Counted from the stretch's first letter, positions 1 to 5,165 are shown. The stretch: 5,165 nt of DNA from Erythrobacter sp. (GCA_003483125.1 DMWU01000154.1:1-5165), one strand, 5' to 3'. Program-made: numbers and translations. The notes: generated by a model not told the origin, from the sequence alone.

Positions 1-1
1 C

Positions 2-730
2 CTGCACGCGCTGGAGGACTATTCTGTCAGCGCGGCCGGGGGCTTCACTCAGCCGATCGATCCGGACCTGGTACCTTCGGTGACCAACTATCTCTCCATT
101 TTCGGCGCTGTAGGAATGACCGCCTATTTCGGGTTCCTTGAGGTCTGCGAACCAAAGGAAGGTGAGACGGTATTGGTATCGGGCGCGGCAGGTGCAGTTG
201 GCTCGCTAGTCGGGCAACTGGCGAAGATTGTGGGTTGCCGGGTAATCGGGATTGCTGGCGGACCAGAGAAATGCGCCAAACTGACCGAGAAATATGGCTA
301 TGATGCCGCGATTGATTATCGCGGCAAGGACGAGGCGGCTTTGACCGCAGCTATCGCTGAGGCTGCGCCCAACGGCGTAGATGTAATCTTCGAGAATGTT
401 GGCGGGATCATCCTCGATGCGGGCCTGATGAACCTCAACCTTTACGCACGCGTGGGGCTATGCGGGCTGATCAGCGAATATAATACGGAGCCTCGCGGCA
501 TTCGGAATCTATGGCAGTTGATCGTAAAGCGTGCGCAGATCCGCGGGCTTCTCGTCTCTGACTATGTCGAACGCTTCGGTGAAGGTGCCGCCAAGATGGG
601 CCAATGGGCTGCGGCGGGAAAGCTGAACATCGAAGAACATATCGATGAGGGCCTAGAGAATACCTTCGAAAGCTTCATGCGCCTGTTCGCTGGCACGAAC
701 CAGGGCAAGATGATCCTGAAGATTATCTAA
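2..730 (+). CDS. NADP-dependent medium-chain reductase (curA / leukotriene B4 12-hydroxydehydrogenase type), 5'-truncated
   Basis: Zinc-independent medium-chain dehydrogenase/reductase, a family that reduces the C=C bond of alpha,beta-unsaturated ketones or aldehydes with NADPH in the cytosol. The frame is open from base 2, so the gene enters from outside. The GTG at 80 is an internal valine, because coding continues upstream of it (LEDYSV is a family-like stretch before the nucleotide-binding domain). About 242 residues of a usual 330-345 are visible. Counting from base 2, the Rossmann motif SGAAGAVGSLVGQ lies at about 60-72, followed by GCRVIGIAGGPEKC at about 78-91, whose Lys, with the Tyr of AIDYRGKD, fits NADP 2'-phosphate binding. 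ENVGG follows near 132, and the end NQGKMILKI is typical of the subfamily. Its TAA overlaps the next ATG by one base (TAATG), implying coupled translation. The family is clear; the substrate is unknown. Confidence 0.9.
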   Translation: MHALEDYSVSAAGGFTQPIDPDLVPSVTNYLSIFGAVGMTAYFGFLEVCEPKEGETVLVSGAAGAVGSLVGQLAKIVGCRVIGIAGGPEKCAKLTEKYGYDAAIDYRGKDEAALTAAIAEAAPNGVDVIFENVGGIILDAGLMNLNLYARVGLCGLISEYNTEPRGIRNLWQLIVKRAQIRGLLVSDYVERFGEGAAKMGQWAAAGKLNIEEHIDEGLENTFESFMRLFAGTNQGKMILKII

Positions 731-1518
731 TGTCGGATCGGCCTCGGCGGAGCTTGCTCGTCCTTTCCGGTGGGCATCCGTATGAAGAGGCGCCTTTTAA
801 TGAGCTGATCCACTCGCTGGGCGATTGGGAGGTCACCCATCTCGTTCATCCAGAGGCAGAACACGCAGTTGCCGCAGGCGCTGCTGACCATGCCTATGCG
901 CTGCTTTTCTACGATATGGGCGGATATGAATTTGCCGATGGCAAGGTGACTTCGCGGCCACCATCTGAAGAATTCAAGCAAGCTTTGAGGCGCCGCTTCG
1001 CTTCGGGACGCGGCGCGGTTGCGATGCATCATGCGCTTGCAGGCTGGGCCGAGTGGCCCGAATGGGCCAATATGCTGGGCGGACGATTTCTTTACCAGCC
1101 GGGCGCTTGGAAAGAGCGCCAAGTGCCCGACTCGGGATATCGCCACGACGTAGAATACAATGCGGAAGTGGTTGCCGAGCATCCTGTAACGCGCGATCTG
1201 CCGTGCCAATTTGCCCTATGTGATGAGTTATATCTTGCCCAGATAGACGAGGAATCGGTCAATCCGCTGATCCGCGCGCAACACAACTTCACGCGCGACG
1301 GATTCTATTCAGCTGCCAAGGCCGTTGCCGGCGAGATGTTCACCAATGATGGTTGGGATCACCCGCCCGGCTCAAACCTGTCGGCATGGTGGAAAATGGT
1401 AGATACAGCTCCGCTGGTTTACCTTCAGTTCGGGGACGGCCCGCAAACCTACACCAACCCACATGTTCGGCACGCAATCGCCAATGCGCTGGAGTTTACA
1501 GCAGGAGAGATGAAATGA
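730..1518 (+). CDS. ThuA-like domain protein
   Basis: 262-residue protein of the ThuA-like family (trehalose-utilisation type), which has a flavodoxin/class I glutamine-amidotransferase-like fold without an obvious amidotransferase cysteine. Seen: strand LLVLSGGHPYE at 9-19, LLFYDMGG at 58-65, the family hallmark GRGAVAMHHALAGWAEW at 93-109 followed by MLGGRF at 115-120, EHPVTRDLP at 150-158, DELYL at 165-169, and a C-terminal PLVYLQFGDGPQTYTNPHVRHAIANALEF, the usual last strand and helix. His100, His101, Asp165 and Glu166 are candidate pocket residues, an inference from family conservation. No signal peptide is visible, so it is probably cytosolic. The start overlaps the reductase stop by one base, and its own end shares ATGA with the next gene. 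ThuA-like proteins often sit with sugar genes; here the neighbours suggest lipid, terpenoid or aromatic substrates. Its function in this pathway is unknown. Confidence 0.85.
   Translation: MSDRPRRSLLVLSGGHPYEEAPFNELIHSLGDWEVTHLVHPEAEHAVAAGAADHAYALLFYDMGGYEFADGKVTSRPPSEEFKQALRRRFASGRGAVAMHHALAGWAEWPEWANMLGGRFLYQPGAWKERQVPDSGYRHDVEYNAEVVAEHPVTRDLPCQFALCDELYLAQIDEESVNPLIRAQHNFTRDGFYSAAKAVAGEMFTNDGWDHPPGSNLSAWWKMVDTAPLVYLQFGDGPQTYTNPHVRHAIANALEFTAGEMK
1503..1508 (+). promoter_or_regulatory. Ribosome binding site AGGAGA that fixes the start at 1515
   Basis: AGGAGA ends six bases before the ATG at 1515. It is among the best Shine-Dalgarno matches in the window and lies inside the last codons of the ThuA-like gene. 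It favours the ATG at 1515 over the long upstream extension of the same frame, which would begin at a TTG at 1353 and overlap the ThuA-like gene by more than 160 bases. Confidence 0.75.
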
Positions 1519-1889
1519 ACCCGCAGGAAACAATCGAGCAATTCGTTGGTCACTGGAATAGCGGCGATTTCGAGGCGATGTATGCCATGTGCTCCGAAGA
1601 TGTTGTTTGGCATAATATTCCGATGGAACCGATCAGGGGTGTCTCGGCAATGCGCGAAGCGGTGTCAGGTTTTCTTGGGCCGGTCGAAAGTTGCGATTGG
1701 GAAATTCATTCCATCGCAGCAAATGGCACCACCGTGCTGACCGAACGAACGGACGCATTTGTCCTCAAATCCGGGCAGAGGGCGGAATTGCCGGTGATGG
1801 GTACTTTCGAGCTAAATGATGACGGAAAGATCACGCAGTGGCGCGATTATTTCGACATGGCGCAATTTCAAAGCGAGTTTTCAGCCTGA
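1515..1889 (+). CDS. Limonene-1,2-epoxide hydrolase-like protein (NTF2/SnoaL fold)
   Basis: 124-residue protein of the limonene-1,2-epoxide hydrolase (LEH) branch of the NTF2/SnoaL-like fold. Members hydrolyse epoxides in one step with an Asp-Arg-Asp triad. The triad can be read here: TERTD gives Arg78 and Asp80, and WRDYFD gives Asp111, matching Arg99, Asp101 and Asp132 of Rhodococcus LEH as I recall that sequence. The segment EDVVWHNIPMEP (28-39) aligns with EDTMYQNMPLPP, so Asn34 matches the water-binding Asn55 but Trp32 replaces Tyr53. The N-terminus lacks the roughly 20-residue leader of the Rhodococcus enzyme. The start is chosen by the AGGAGA site and the ATGA overlap with the ThuA-like gene. 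It ends the upstream unit. The fold and family are well supported. Epoxide hydrolase activity is inferred; a different hydratase or isomerase role is possible because many NTF2-fold proteins have changed chemistry. Confidence 0.82.
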   Translation: MNPQETIEQFVGHWNSGDFEAMYAMCSEDVVWHNIPMEPIRGVSAMREAVSGFLGPVESCDWEIHSIAANGTTVLTERTDAFVLKSGQRAELPVMGTFELNDDGKITQWRDYFDMAQFQSEFSA

Positions 1890-1899
1890 ATAGCTGAAA
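1879..1899. other. Hairpin spanning the stop codon of the LEH-like gene
   Basis: TTTCAGC (1879-1885) and GCTGAAA (1893-1899) form a perfect 7-bp inverted repeat with a 7-base loop that contains the TGA stop at 1887-1889. No T-run follows immediately, so by itself it is not a canonical terminator. It could protect the 3' end of the mRNA or assist the hairpin that follows. Confidence 0.4.
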
Positions 1900-1904
1900 T
1901 TCGG

Positions 1905-1934
1905 TGCTTTAGGGTGCGATAGCCCTAGCATTTT
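1905..1934 (+). terminator. Possible weak Rho-independent terminator after the LEH-like gene
   Basis: TGC-TT-TAGGG (1905-1914) pairs with CCCTA-GCA (1923-1930): eight base pairs with a two-base T bulge and an 8-base loop, followed directly by TTTT (1931-1934). It sits 15 bases after the stop of the upstream unit, a sensible place. The bulge, modest GC content and short T-run make it weak, so some read-through into the P450 unit is likely. Confidence 0.4.
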
Positions 1935-1961
1935 CAACCGTCGCCTCATGGCCCCTAGCCT

Positions 1962-1986
1962 GTCTATTTTAGACTTCGAAATTCGA
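1962..1986. promoter_or_regulatory. Two adjacent palindromes upstream of the P450: candidate operator/promoter
   Basis: GTCTA-TTT-TAGAC (1962-1974) is a perfect 5-bp inverted repeat with a 3-base spacer. One base further, TCGAA-A-TTCGA (1976-1986) is a second perfect inverted repeat. Both lie in the only intergenic gap, ending 14 bases before the P450 ATG. TATTTT (1965-1970) inside the first palindrome could serve as a poor -10 box, but I found no matching -35 box. Placement and symmetry suggest a dimeric repressor site (TetR, GntR or MarR type), which is inference. It does not match the mycobacterial KstR palindrome (TNNAACNNGTTNNA). No regulator gene is in the window. Confidence 0.4.
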
Positions 1987-1989
1987 CAT

Positions 1990-1994
1990 GGGAG
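1990..1994 (+). promoter_or_regulatory. Ribosome binding site of the P450 gene
   Basis: GGGAG ends six bases before the ATG at 2001. The nearby ATG at 1988 is out of frame with the P450 and overlaps this site, so it is not a competing start. With the AGGAGA at 1503, this is one of two clear Shine-Dalgarno sites, consistent with the P450 leading a new translational unit; the later genes depend on overlap. Confidence 0.65.
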
Positions 1995-2000
1995 CAGGCC

Positions 2001-3239
2001 ATGAACAAGCCACAGGGCAACATGTTTGCCCAAGAGACACTGGTAAACCCTTTCGAGCATTATCGGCAGATGCACGAGGCTGGAATCCAGATCGAGCATA
2101 TTGCCGAGATGAACACCTATGTCGTTTATAGTTATGACCTCATCTCGCAAGCCAACGCACACCCAGAGATATTCTCCAACGACTTTAGCGCCCTTATGGG
2201 GGCAGATGATGAGGAAATACGCGAGATCCTGGCGGAAGGCTGGGATAACCCGCCAACCCTGCTGACCGCCGATCATCCAGTCCACACGCGAAATCGCAAA
2301 CTGGTAAACCTCGCATTCTCAGCGCCAAGGGTAAACGCGATCGAAGCCGAGATGCGCGCCAAAGCCATAGAACTGATCAAAGCCATGGCTGAAAAGGGAG
2401 GTGGAGATTTCGTGGAAGACTTCGCGATCCCGCTGCCGGTGGCAATGATTGCCCAGCAAATCGGCCTCGATAATGATCCCAAGCAGGTCAAGGCATGGTC
2501 GGATGCGGCCGTCGACCGTTTCAGCCAGCTAGTTGATCGTGAACGGGAGCTGGAATGCGCGAGATCGTTCGTCGAATACCAGTCATATATGAAATCGAAG
2601 ATCGATGATCGCCGCGCGAATGGTGGAGACGATCTGCTGACAGACCTTGTCGAAGCGCGGGTCGAAGGCGAGACGCCGCTGACCGACGAAGAAATCATGT
2701 CGATCATGCAGCAATTCATGGTCGCCGGAAACGAGACCACTACTTCGACTATTGCCGGATGCTTGCTCGAACTGATCCGCAACCCTGACCAAATGGAAAA
2801 AGCGAAAGCGGCTGCCGGAGGGCGCGATCCCAAGCTAATCCAGAACATGGTCGAAGAGTCGCTGCGATATGAAACGCCCAGCGCGGGCATGTGGCGACTG
2901 GTCAAAGAGGATACGGAACTTGGCGGAATGAAGATTCAAGCAGGTTCTATGCTGCAATTGCGCTATGCCGCAGCCAATCGTGATCCAGCCAAGTTCGAAA
3001 ACCCGGACAAGTTTGATATCGAACGGAAAAACGCACGCGCGCACCTGGCCTTTGGCAAGGGTCCGCATATGTGTGTCGGCAATATGTTGAGCCGCAAGGA
3101 AATATTTGTTGCATTTGATGAATTGCTCGAACGCTTGGACAATTTCCAGCTTTCAGATCCCGAAGGTGTAAAGATCCTTCCCAACATTCTTCTGCGCGGC
3201 GTGACTGCGCTGCCAATTACCTACGAACGTGCATCATGA
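2001..3239 (+). CDS. Cytochrome P450 (soluble bacterial class)
   Basis: 412-residue heme-thiolate monooxygenase, normal length for soluble bacterial P450s, with no membrane anchor. It would insert one oxygen atom into a C-H or C=C bond using electrons from a ferredoxin and its reductase, neither of which is in the window. Seen in order: C-helix region DHPVHTRNRKLVNLAF at 91-106; I-helix VAGNETTTS at 241-249, with Glu245 as the acid before Thr246; K-helix ExxR at Glu286-Arg289 (EESLR); NRDP at 327-330; heme loop FGKGPHMCVG at 351-360 with ligand Cys358. The AGNETT form of the I-helix also occurs in mycobacterial sterol P450s such as CYP125, and the downstream genes favour a lipid or terpenoid side-chain substrate; both are hints only. 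GGGAG precedes the ATG, and the TGA shares ATGA with the next gene. The P450 identity is certain; the CYP family is not assigned. Confidence 0.97.
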   Translation: MNKPQGNMFAQETLVNPFEHYRQMHEAGIQIEHIAEMNTYVVYSYDLISQANAHPEIFSNDFSALMGADDEEIREILAEGWDNPPTLLTADHPVHTRNRKLVNLAFSAPRVNAIEAEMRAKAIELIKAMAEKGGGDFVEDFAIPLPVAMIAQQIGLDNDPKQVKAWSDAAVDRFSQLVDRERELECARSFVEYQSYMKSKIDDRRANGGDDLLTDLVEARVEGETPLTDEEIMSIMQQFMVAGNETTTSTIAGCLLELIRNPDQMEKAKAAAGGRDPKLIQNMVEESLRYETPSAGMWRLVKEDTELGGMKIQAGSMLQLRYAAANRDPAKFENPDKFDIERKNARAHLAFGKGPHMCVGNMLSRKEIFVAFDELLERLDNFQLSDPEGVKILPNILLRGVTALPITYERAS

Positions 3240-4312
3240 ATTTTGACCTTTCAGAAGAACAGCAACTGTTCACCGATACAGTAGAGCGCTTCTCGGCGCC
3301 GATTGATGTCGAAGCGAGACGCAAGTTGCGAATGCTTGGCGGCGGTTACGACCGGGCTCGCTGGCAGGAGTTAGCAGAGCTTGGCCTGATCGCATTAGCT
3401 GTGGACGAAGAACAGGGCGGCATGGGTGGATCATCTGTCGATCTTGCCCTCGTTGGCGAGGCAATTGGCAAGGCAATTTCGCCTGATCCCTGGCTTGAGA
3501 ACGCGGCACTTCCCGCAAGGATTTTGTCCTGTGCGGGCGAGGCTGAAGCGCTTGAGCGTGCGATGTCCGGCGAAGCGATTTTCACGCTTGCCTGGGCTGA
3601 GCGGTGCCAGAGATATTGTACAGCACCAAAGCAAACACGACTGGAAGGTGATCGGCTTACGGGTGAAAAAACCTTCGTATTTGGGGCAGCTATTGCCGAT
3701 CATTTCCTGATTACTGCGCGCGATGGCGATGATCTTGCCATCATTTCGCTACCGCGCGAGACCGATGGACTTGATCTTCGGACATATCCAATTGCCGATG
3801 GCAGCCTGGCCGGAGAGTTGCGCTTCAATCATGTGCAAGTTGCTGCAGAGAACAAGCTAAGCGTTTCGCAAGATGATTTGGCACAGGCAGTGGCCGACAC
3901 TCGCTTGTTGGCAGCTGCGGAATCTGTGGGCCTGGGGCAAAGGCTACTCGATGATACGCTCACCTATGTGAAAGAGCGCGAGCAGTTTGGTGTTCCTATC
4001 GGGTCGTTCCAGACGCTGCAGCACAGGCTGGTCGATTGCTACGCAAAGATCGAACAGGCACGTTCGATGCTCTATCGCGCCGCAATGAGCGATGCCGCCG
4101 ACATGGCCAACTGGCAAAGCTCATGTGCCGGGGCTAAGGCCTACATTTCCGAAACTATCGATCATGTGGCTCGCGAAGCTGTGCAGATGCATGGCGGCAT
4201 GGGCATTACCGATGAGCTTGCGATTGGACATGCGATGAAACGTTTGCTGGTCCTCTCACGCTTGTTTGGCGATGTGGAAACCAATCTCGCAGAATACGCG
4301 GTGGCCGCATGA
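3236..4312 (+). CDS. Acyl-CoA dehydrogenase family protein (FadE-like, possible heteromer subunit)
   Basis: 358-residue acyl-CoA dehydrogenase, a flavoprotein family that makes the alpha,beta double bond of acyl-CoA in beta-oxidation. N-terminal helical domain about 1-110 (FDLSEEQQLF; LGLIALAVDEEQGGMGG); beta domain about 113-205 (LTGEKTFV at 141-148); C-terminal helical domain about 215-358, with REQFG at 248-252 (Arg and Phe-Gly typical of FAD contact), SFQTLQH at 257-263 and QMHGGMGITDE at 317-327. Oddities: the usual TEPxxGSD loop is replaced by WAERCQRYCTAP near 120-131, and the C-terminal EGT motif carrying the catalytic Glu is replaced by FGD near 344-346. Glu229 in the AAAES helix is the only obvious alternative base. 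These traits recall the paired FadE subunits of actinobacterial steroid side-chain enzymes, so a partner subunit may be encoded outside the window. ATGA overlaps at both ends indicate coupling with the P450 and DUF35 genes. Confidence 0.92.
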   Translation: MNFDLSEEQQLFTDTVERFSAPIDVEARRKLRMLGGGYDRARWQELAELGLIALAVDEEQGGMGGSSVDLALVGEAIGKAISPDPWLENAALPARILSCAGEAEALERAMSGEAIFTLAWAERCQRYCTAPKQTRLEGDRLTGEKTFVFGAAIADHFLITARDGDDLAIISLPRETDGLDLRTYPIADGSLAGELRFNHVQVAAENKLSVSQDDLAQAVADTRLLAAAESVGLGQRLLDDTLTYVKEREQFGVPIGSFQTLQHRLVDCYAKIEQARSMLYRAAMSDAADMANWQSSCAGAKAYISETIDHVAREAVQMHGGMGITDELAIGHAMKRLLVLSRLFGDVETNLAEYAVAA

Positions 4313-4725
4313 CGGCGCTTTCTCCCATAGATCCGGAGCTTTGGAGCGACGGTGCAGAGCCACACTTGATGGGAGGCAAACTGCCATCAGGCGAAATCAT
4401 TTTTCCCATGCCTGAAGGCGATGCGGCGCAGGATGTCGAACCATACAAGCTCTCGCGGCATGGCAAGCTGTGGAGCTGGACCAGCCAAGGCTTCTTGCCC
4501 AAGGAGCCCTATGAAGGGCCAGGATCGGGCGAAGGTGAAGGCCCGCCGGATTTCGTGCCTTTCCTGCTCGGATATATCGAATTGCCAGGCGAAGTTATTG
4601 TCGAGAGCAGGATAGTCGACGCAACGCTGGACGATCTTGAGCTGGGCATGCCGATGGAATTTTGCGTTGTGCCCTTCAATAATCGCAATTCTACCTTTGC
4701 CTTTCGCCCGGAAAAAACCGCATGA
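4309..4725 (+). CDS. DUF35/OB-fold protein lacking the zinc-ribbon cysteines
   Basis: 138-residue small protein that I assign to the DUF35 (rubredoxin-like zinc ribbon plus OB fold) family from its pattern and position. Such proteins partner thiolase-fold enzymes, as the DUF35 part of ChsH2 does with the aldolase Ltp2 in cholesterol side-chain loss. The N-terminal stretch IDPELWSDGAEPHLMGGKLPSG followed by IIFPMP (30-35) and KLSRHGKLWSWT (47-58) follows the family layout (Cys-pair, FP, Cys-pair, LSGxGxLxT), but the cysteines expected around 22-42 are absent. The only cysteine is Cys119. The OB part follows: FVPFLLGYIELPGEVIVESRI at about 82-102, then LELGMPMEF at 110-118, the usual 'G..V' turn. 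A loop rich in Gly, Pro and Glu is at 67-80. It has no fused MaoC hydratase domain, unlike mycobacterial ChsH2. It overlaps both neighbours by ATGA, and its order directly before a thiolase supports the call. Confidence 0.78.
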   Translation: MTALSPIDPELWSDGAEPHLMGGKLPSGEIIFPMPEGDAAQDVEPYKLSRHGKLWSWTSQGFLPKEPYEGPGSGEGEGPPDFVPFLLGYIELPGEVIVESRIVDATLDDLELGMPMEFCVVPFNNRNSTFAFRPEKTA

Positions 4726-5165
4726 GCGAGAACGTCTATATCATCGGCGCGGGCATCCACCCGTTCGGCCGCACCGAAGGGCGCTCTGGCCGTGAGCAGG
4801 GCGTATTCGCAGTTCGCGAAGCGCTTGCGGACGCCGGCCTCGAATGGCCGGATATCGAATGTGCTTATGGCGGCTCGGCCGCAGCGGGCAGCGCCGATAT
4901 CATGGTCAATGAGCTTGGCCTGACGAGCCTGCCCTTCACCAATGTCGCCAATGGCTGCGCAACTGGTGGAAGTGCACTTGCTTCGGCGCAGATGGCAGTC
5001 GCCAGCGGGATGTATGACCTCGCCCTGGCAGTCGGTTTCGATAAGCACCCGCGCGGTGCCTTCAATGCCAAGCCCAAGGATTACGGACTGCCCGAATGGT
5101 ACGGCCAGGCCGGCATGATGCTGACAACGCAATTCTTTGCACTCAAGATCCAGCGTTACATGCAA
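4722..5165 (+). CDS. SCP2/lipid-transfer-type thiolase, 3'-truncated
   Basis: N-terminal 148 residues of a thiolase-fold protein of the SCP2-thiolase/Ltp type; the frame stays open to the window edge, so perhaps 60% of the usual 380-400 residues is missing. Seen: VYIIGAGIHPFGR at 5-17, the typical first strand; VREALADAGLEWPDIE at 31-46; NVANGCATGGSALASAQMAV at 74-93, with Cys79 at the thiolase nucleophile position; LALAVGFDKHPRG at 100-112, the strand and cap region; then PEWYGQAGMMLTTQF near 124-138. The start is set by the ATGA overlap with the DUF35 gene; GGAAAAA just upstream is a weak ribosome site. Thiolase and DUF35 pairs act together in C-C cleavage of acyl-CoAs. Whether this one is a true thiolase or an Ltp2-like retro-aldolase depends on residues beyond the edge. 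Confidence 0.9.
   Translation, partial: MSENVYIIGAGIHPFGRTEGRSGREQGVFAVREALADAGLEWPDIECAYGGSAAAGSADIMVNELGLTSLPFTNVANGCATGGSALASAQMAVASGMYDLALAVGFDKHPRGAFNAKPKDYGLPEWYGQAGMMLTTQFFALKIQRYMQ

Noticed and set aside
80..82. GTG as the start of the reductase gene
   Set aside because: The same frame is open to base 2 and reads as family-like sequence upstream; starting here would remove most of the substrate-binding domain.
727..1209. Antisense open frame of 160 codons across the ThuA-like gene
   Set aside because: The opposite strand encodes the ThuA family hallmark segment, and no ribosome site or family pattern supports the antisense frame.
1353..1514. 54-residue N-terminal extension of the LEH-like protein from a TTG
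   Set aside because: It would overlap the ThuA-like gene deeply, has low-complexity out-of-frame character, and the ATG at 1515 has a strong ribosome site and family-length product.
1932..1970. Sigma-70 promoter with TTTCAA as -35 and TATTTT as -10
   Set aside because: The spacer would be about 27 bases, far from 17, and neither box is a good match.
1976..1986. KstR-type operator controlling a sterol operon
   Set aside because: The palindrome TCGAA-A-TTCGA does not fit the TNNAACNNGTTNNA consensus known from mycobacteria.
2273..2905. Antisense open frame of 210 codons across the P450
   Set aside because: Its translation is rich in Ser and Arg without domain motifs, and the + strand here encodes conserved P450 helices.
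4509..5165. Long antisense open frame of 218 codons on the - strand
   Set aside because: It lies opposite the DUF35 gene and the thiolase, both with clear family motifs on the + strand. Its translation shows no recognisable domain, and it is an effect of GC-biased codons.
1..5165. CRISPR array, tRNA, transposase or insertion-sequence ends
   Set aside because: No spaced direct repeats, cloverleaf, transposase motif or terminal inverted repeats were seen; nearly all bases are in catabolic genes.

Overview
The window reads as one strand of tightly packed bacterial catabolic genes, all on the + strand. Five of the six gene junctions overlap by 1-4 bases (one TAATG, four ATGA). The moderately high GC content (upper 50s by eye) and the family mix (curA-like reductase, ThuA-like protein, limonene-epoxide-hydrolase-like protein, P450, FadE-type acyl-CoA dehydrogenase, DUF35 protein, SCP2-type thiolase) suggest an alphaproteobacterium. 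A sphingomonad such as Novosphingobium or an erythrobacter is my best guess, but this is inference; no rRNA or other phylogenetic marker is present.

Layout. Positions 2-1889 hold an upstream unit of three genes: the C-terminal two thirds of an NADP-dependent medium-chain reductase, a ThuA-like protein, and a small protein of the limonene-1,2-epoxide hydrolase fold. A 111-base gap follows (1890-2000), with two hairpins and two adjacent palindromes. It is the only real intergenic space in the window and the likeliest place for a terminator followed by a regulated promoter. Positions 2001-5165 hold a second unit: cytochrome P450, acyl-CoA dehydrogenase, stand-alone DUF35/OB-fold protein, and the N-terminal part of an SCP2/lipid-transfer-type thiolase that runs off the 3' edge. 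No tRNA, rRNA, CRISPR array or mobile element was seen.

How the genes may work together. The order P450 - FadE - DUF35 - Ltp-type thiolase resembles actinobacterial and proteobacterial modules that oxidise and shorten the side chain of sterols and related isoprenoid or alicyclic acids. In those modules a P450 hydroxylates a terminal carbon, an acyl-CoA dehydrogenase desaturates the CoA thioester, and a DUF35-plus-Ltp pair cleaves a C-C bond by retro-aldol or thiolytic chemistry. The upstream reductase, ThuA-like protein and epoxide-hydrolase-like protein could process other oxygenated intermediates of the same substrate, which cannot be named from this sequence. Three proteins depart from their family norm: the DUF35 protein has no zinc-ribbon cysteines, the dehydrogenase lacks the canonical EGT glutamate, and the epoxide-hydrolase-like protein has Trp where the reference enzyme has its water-binding Tyr.
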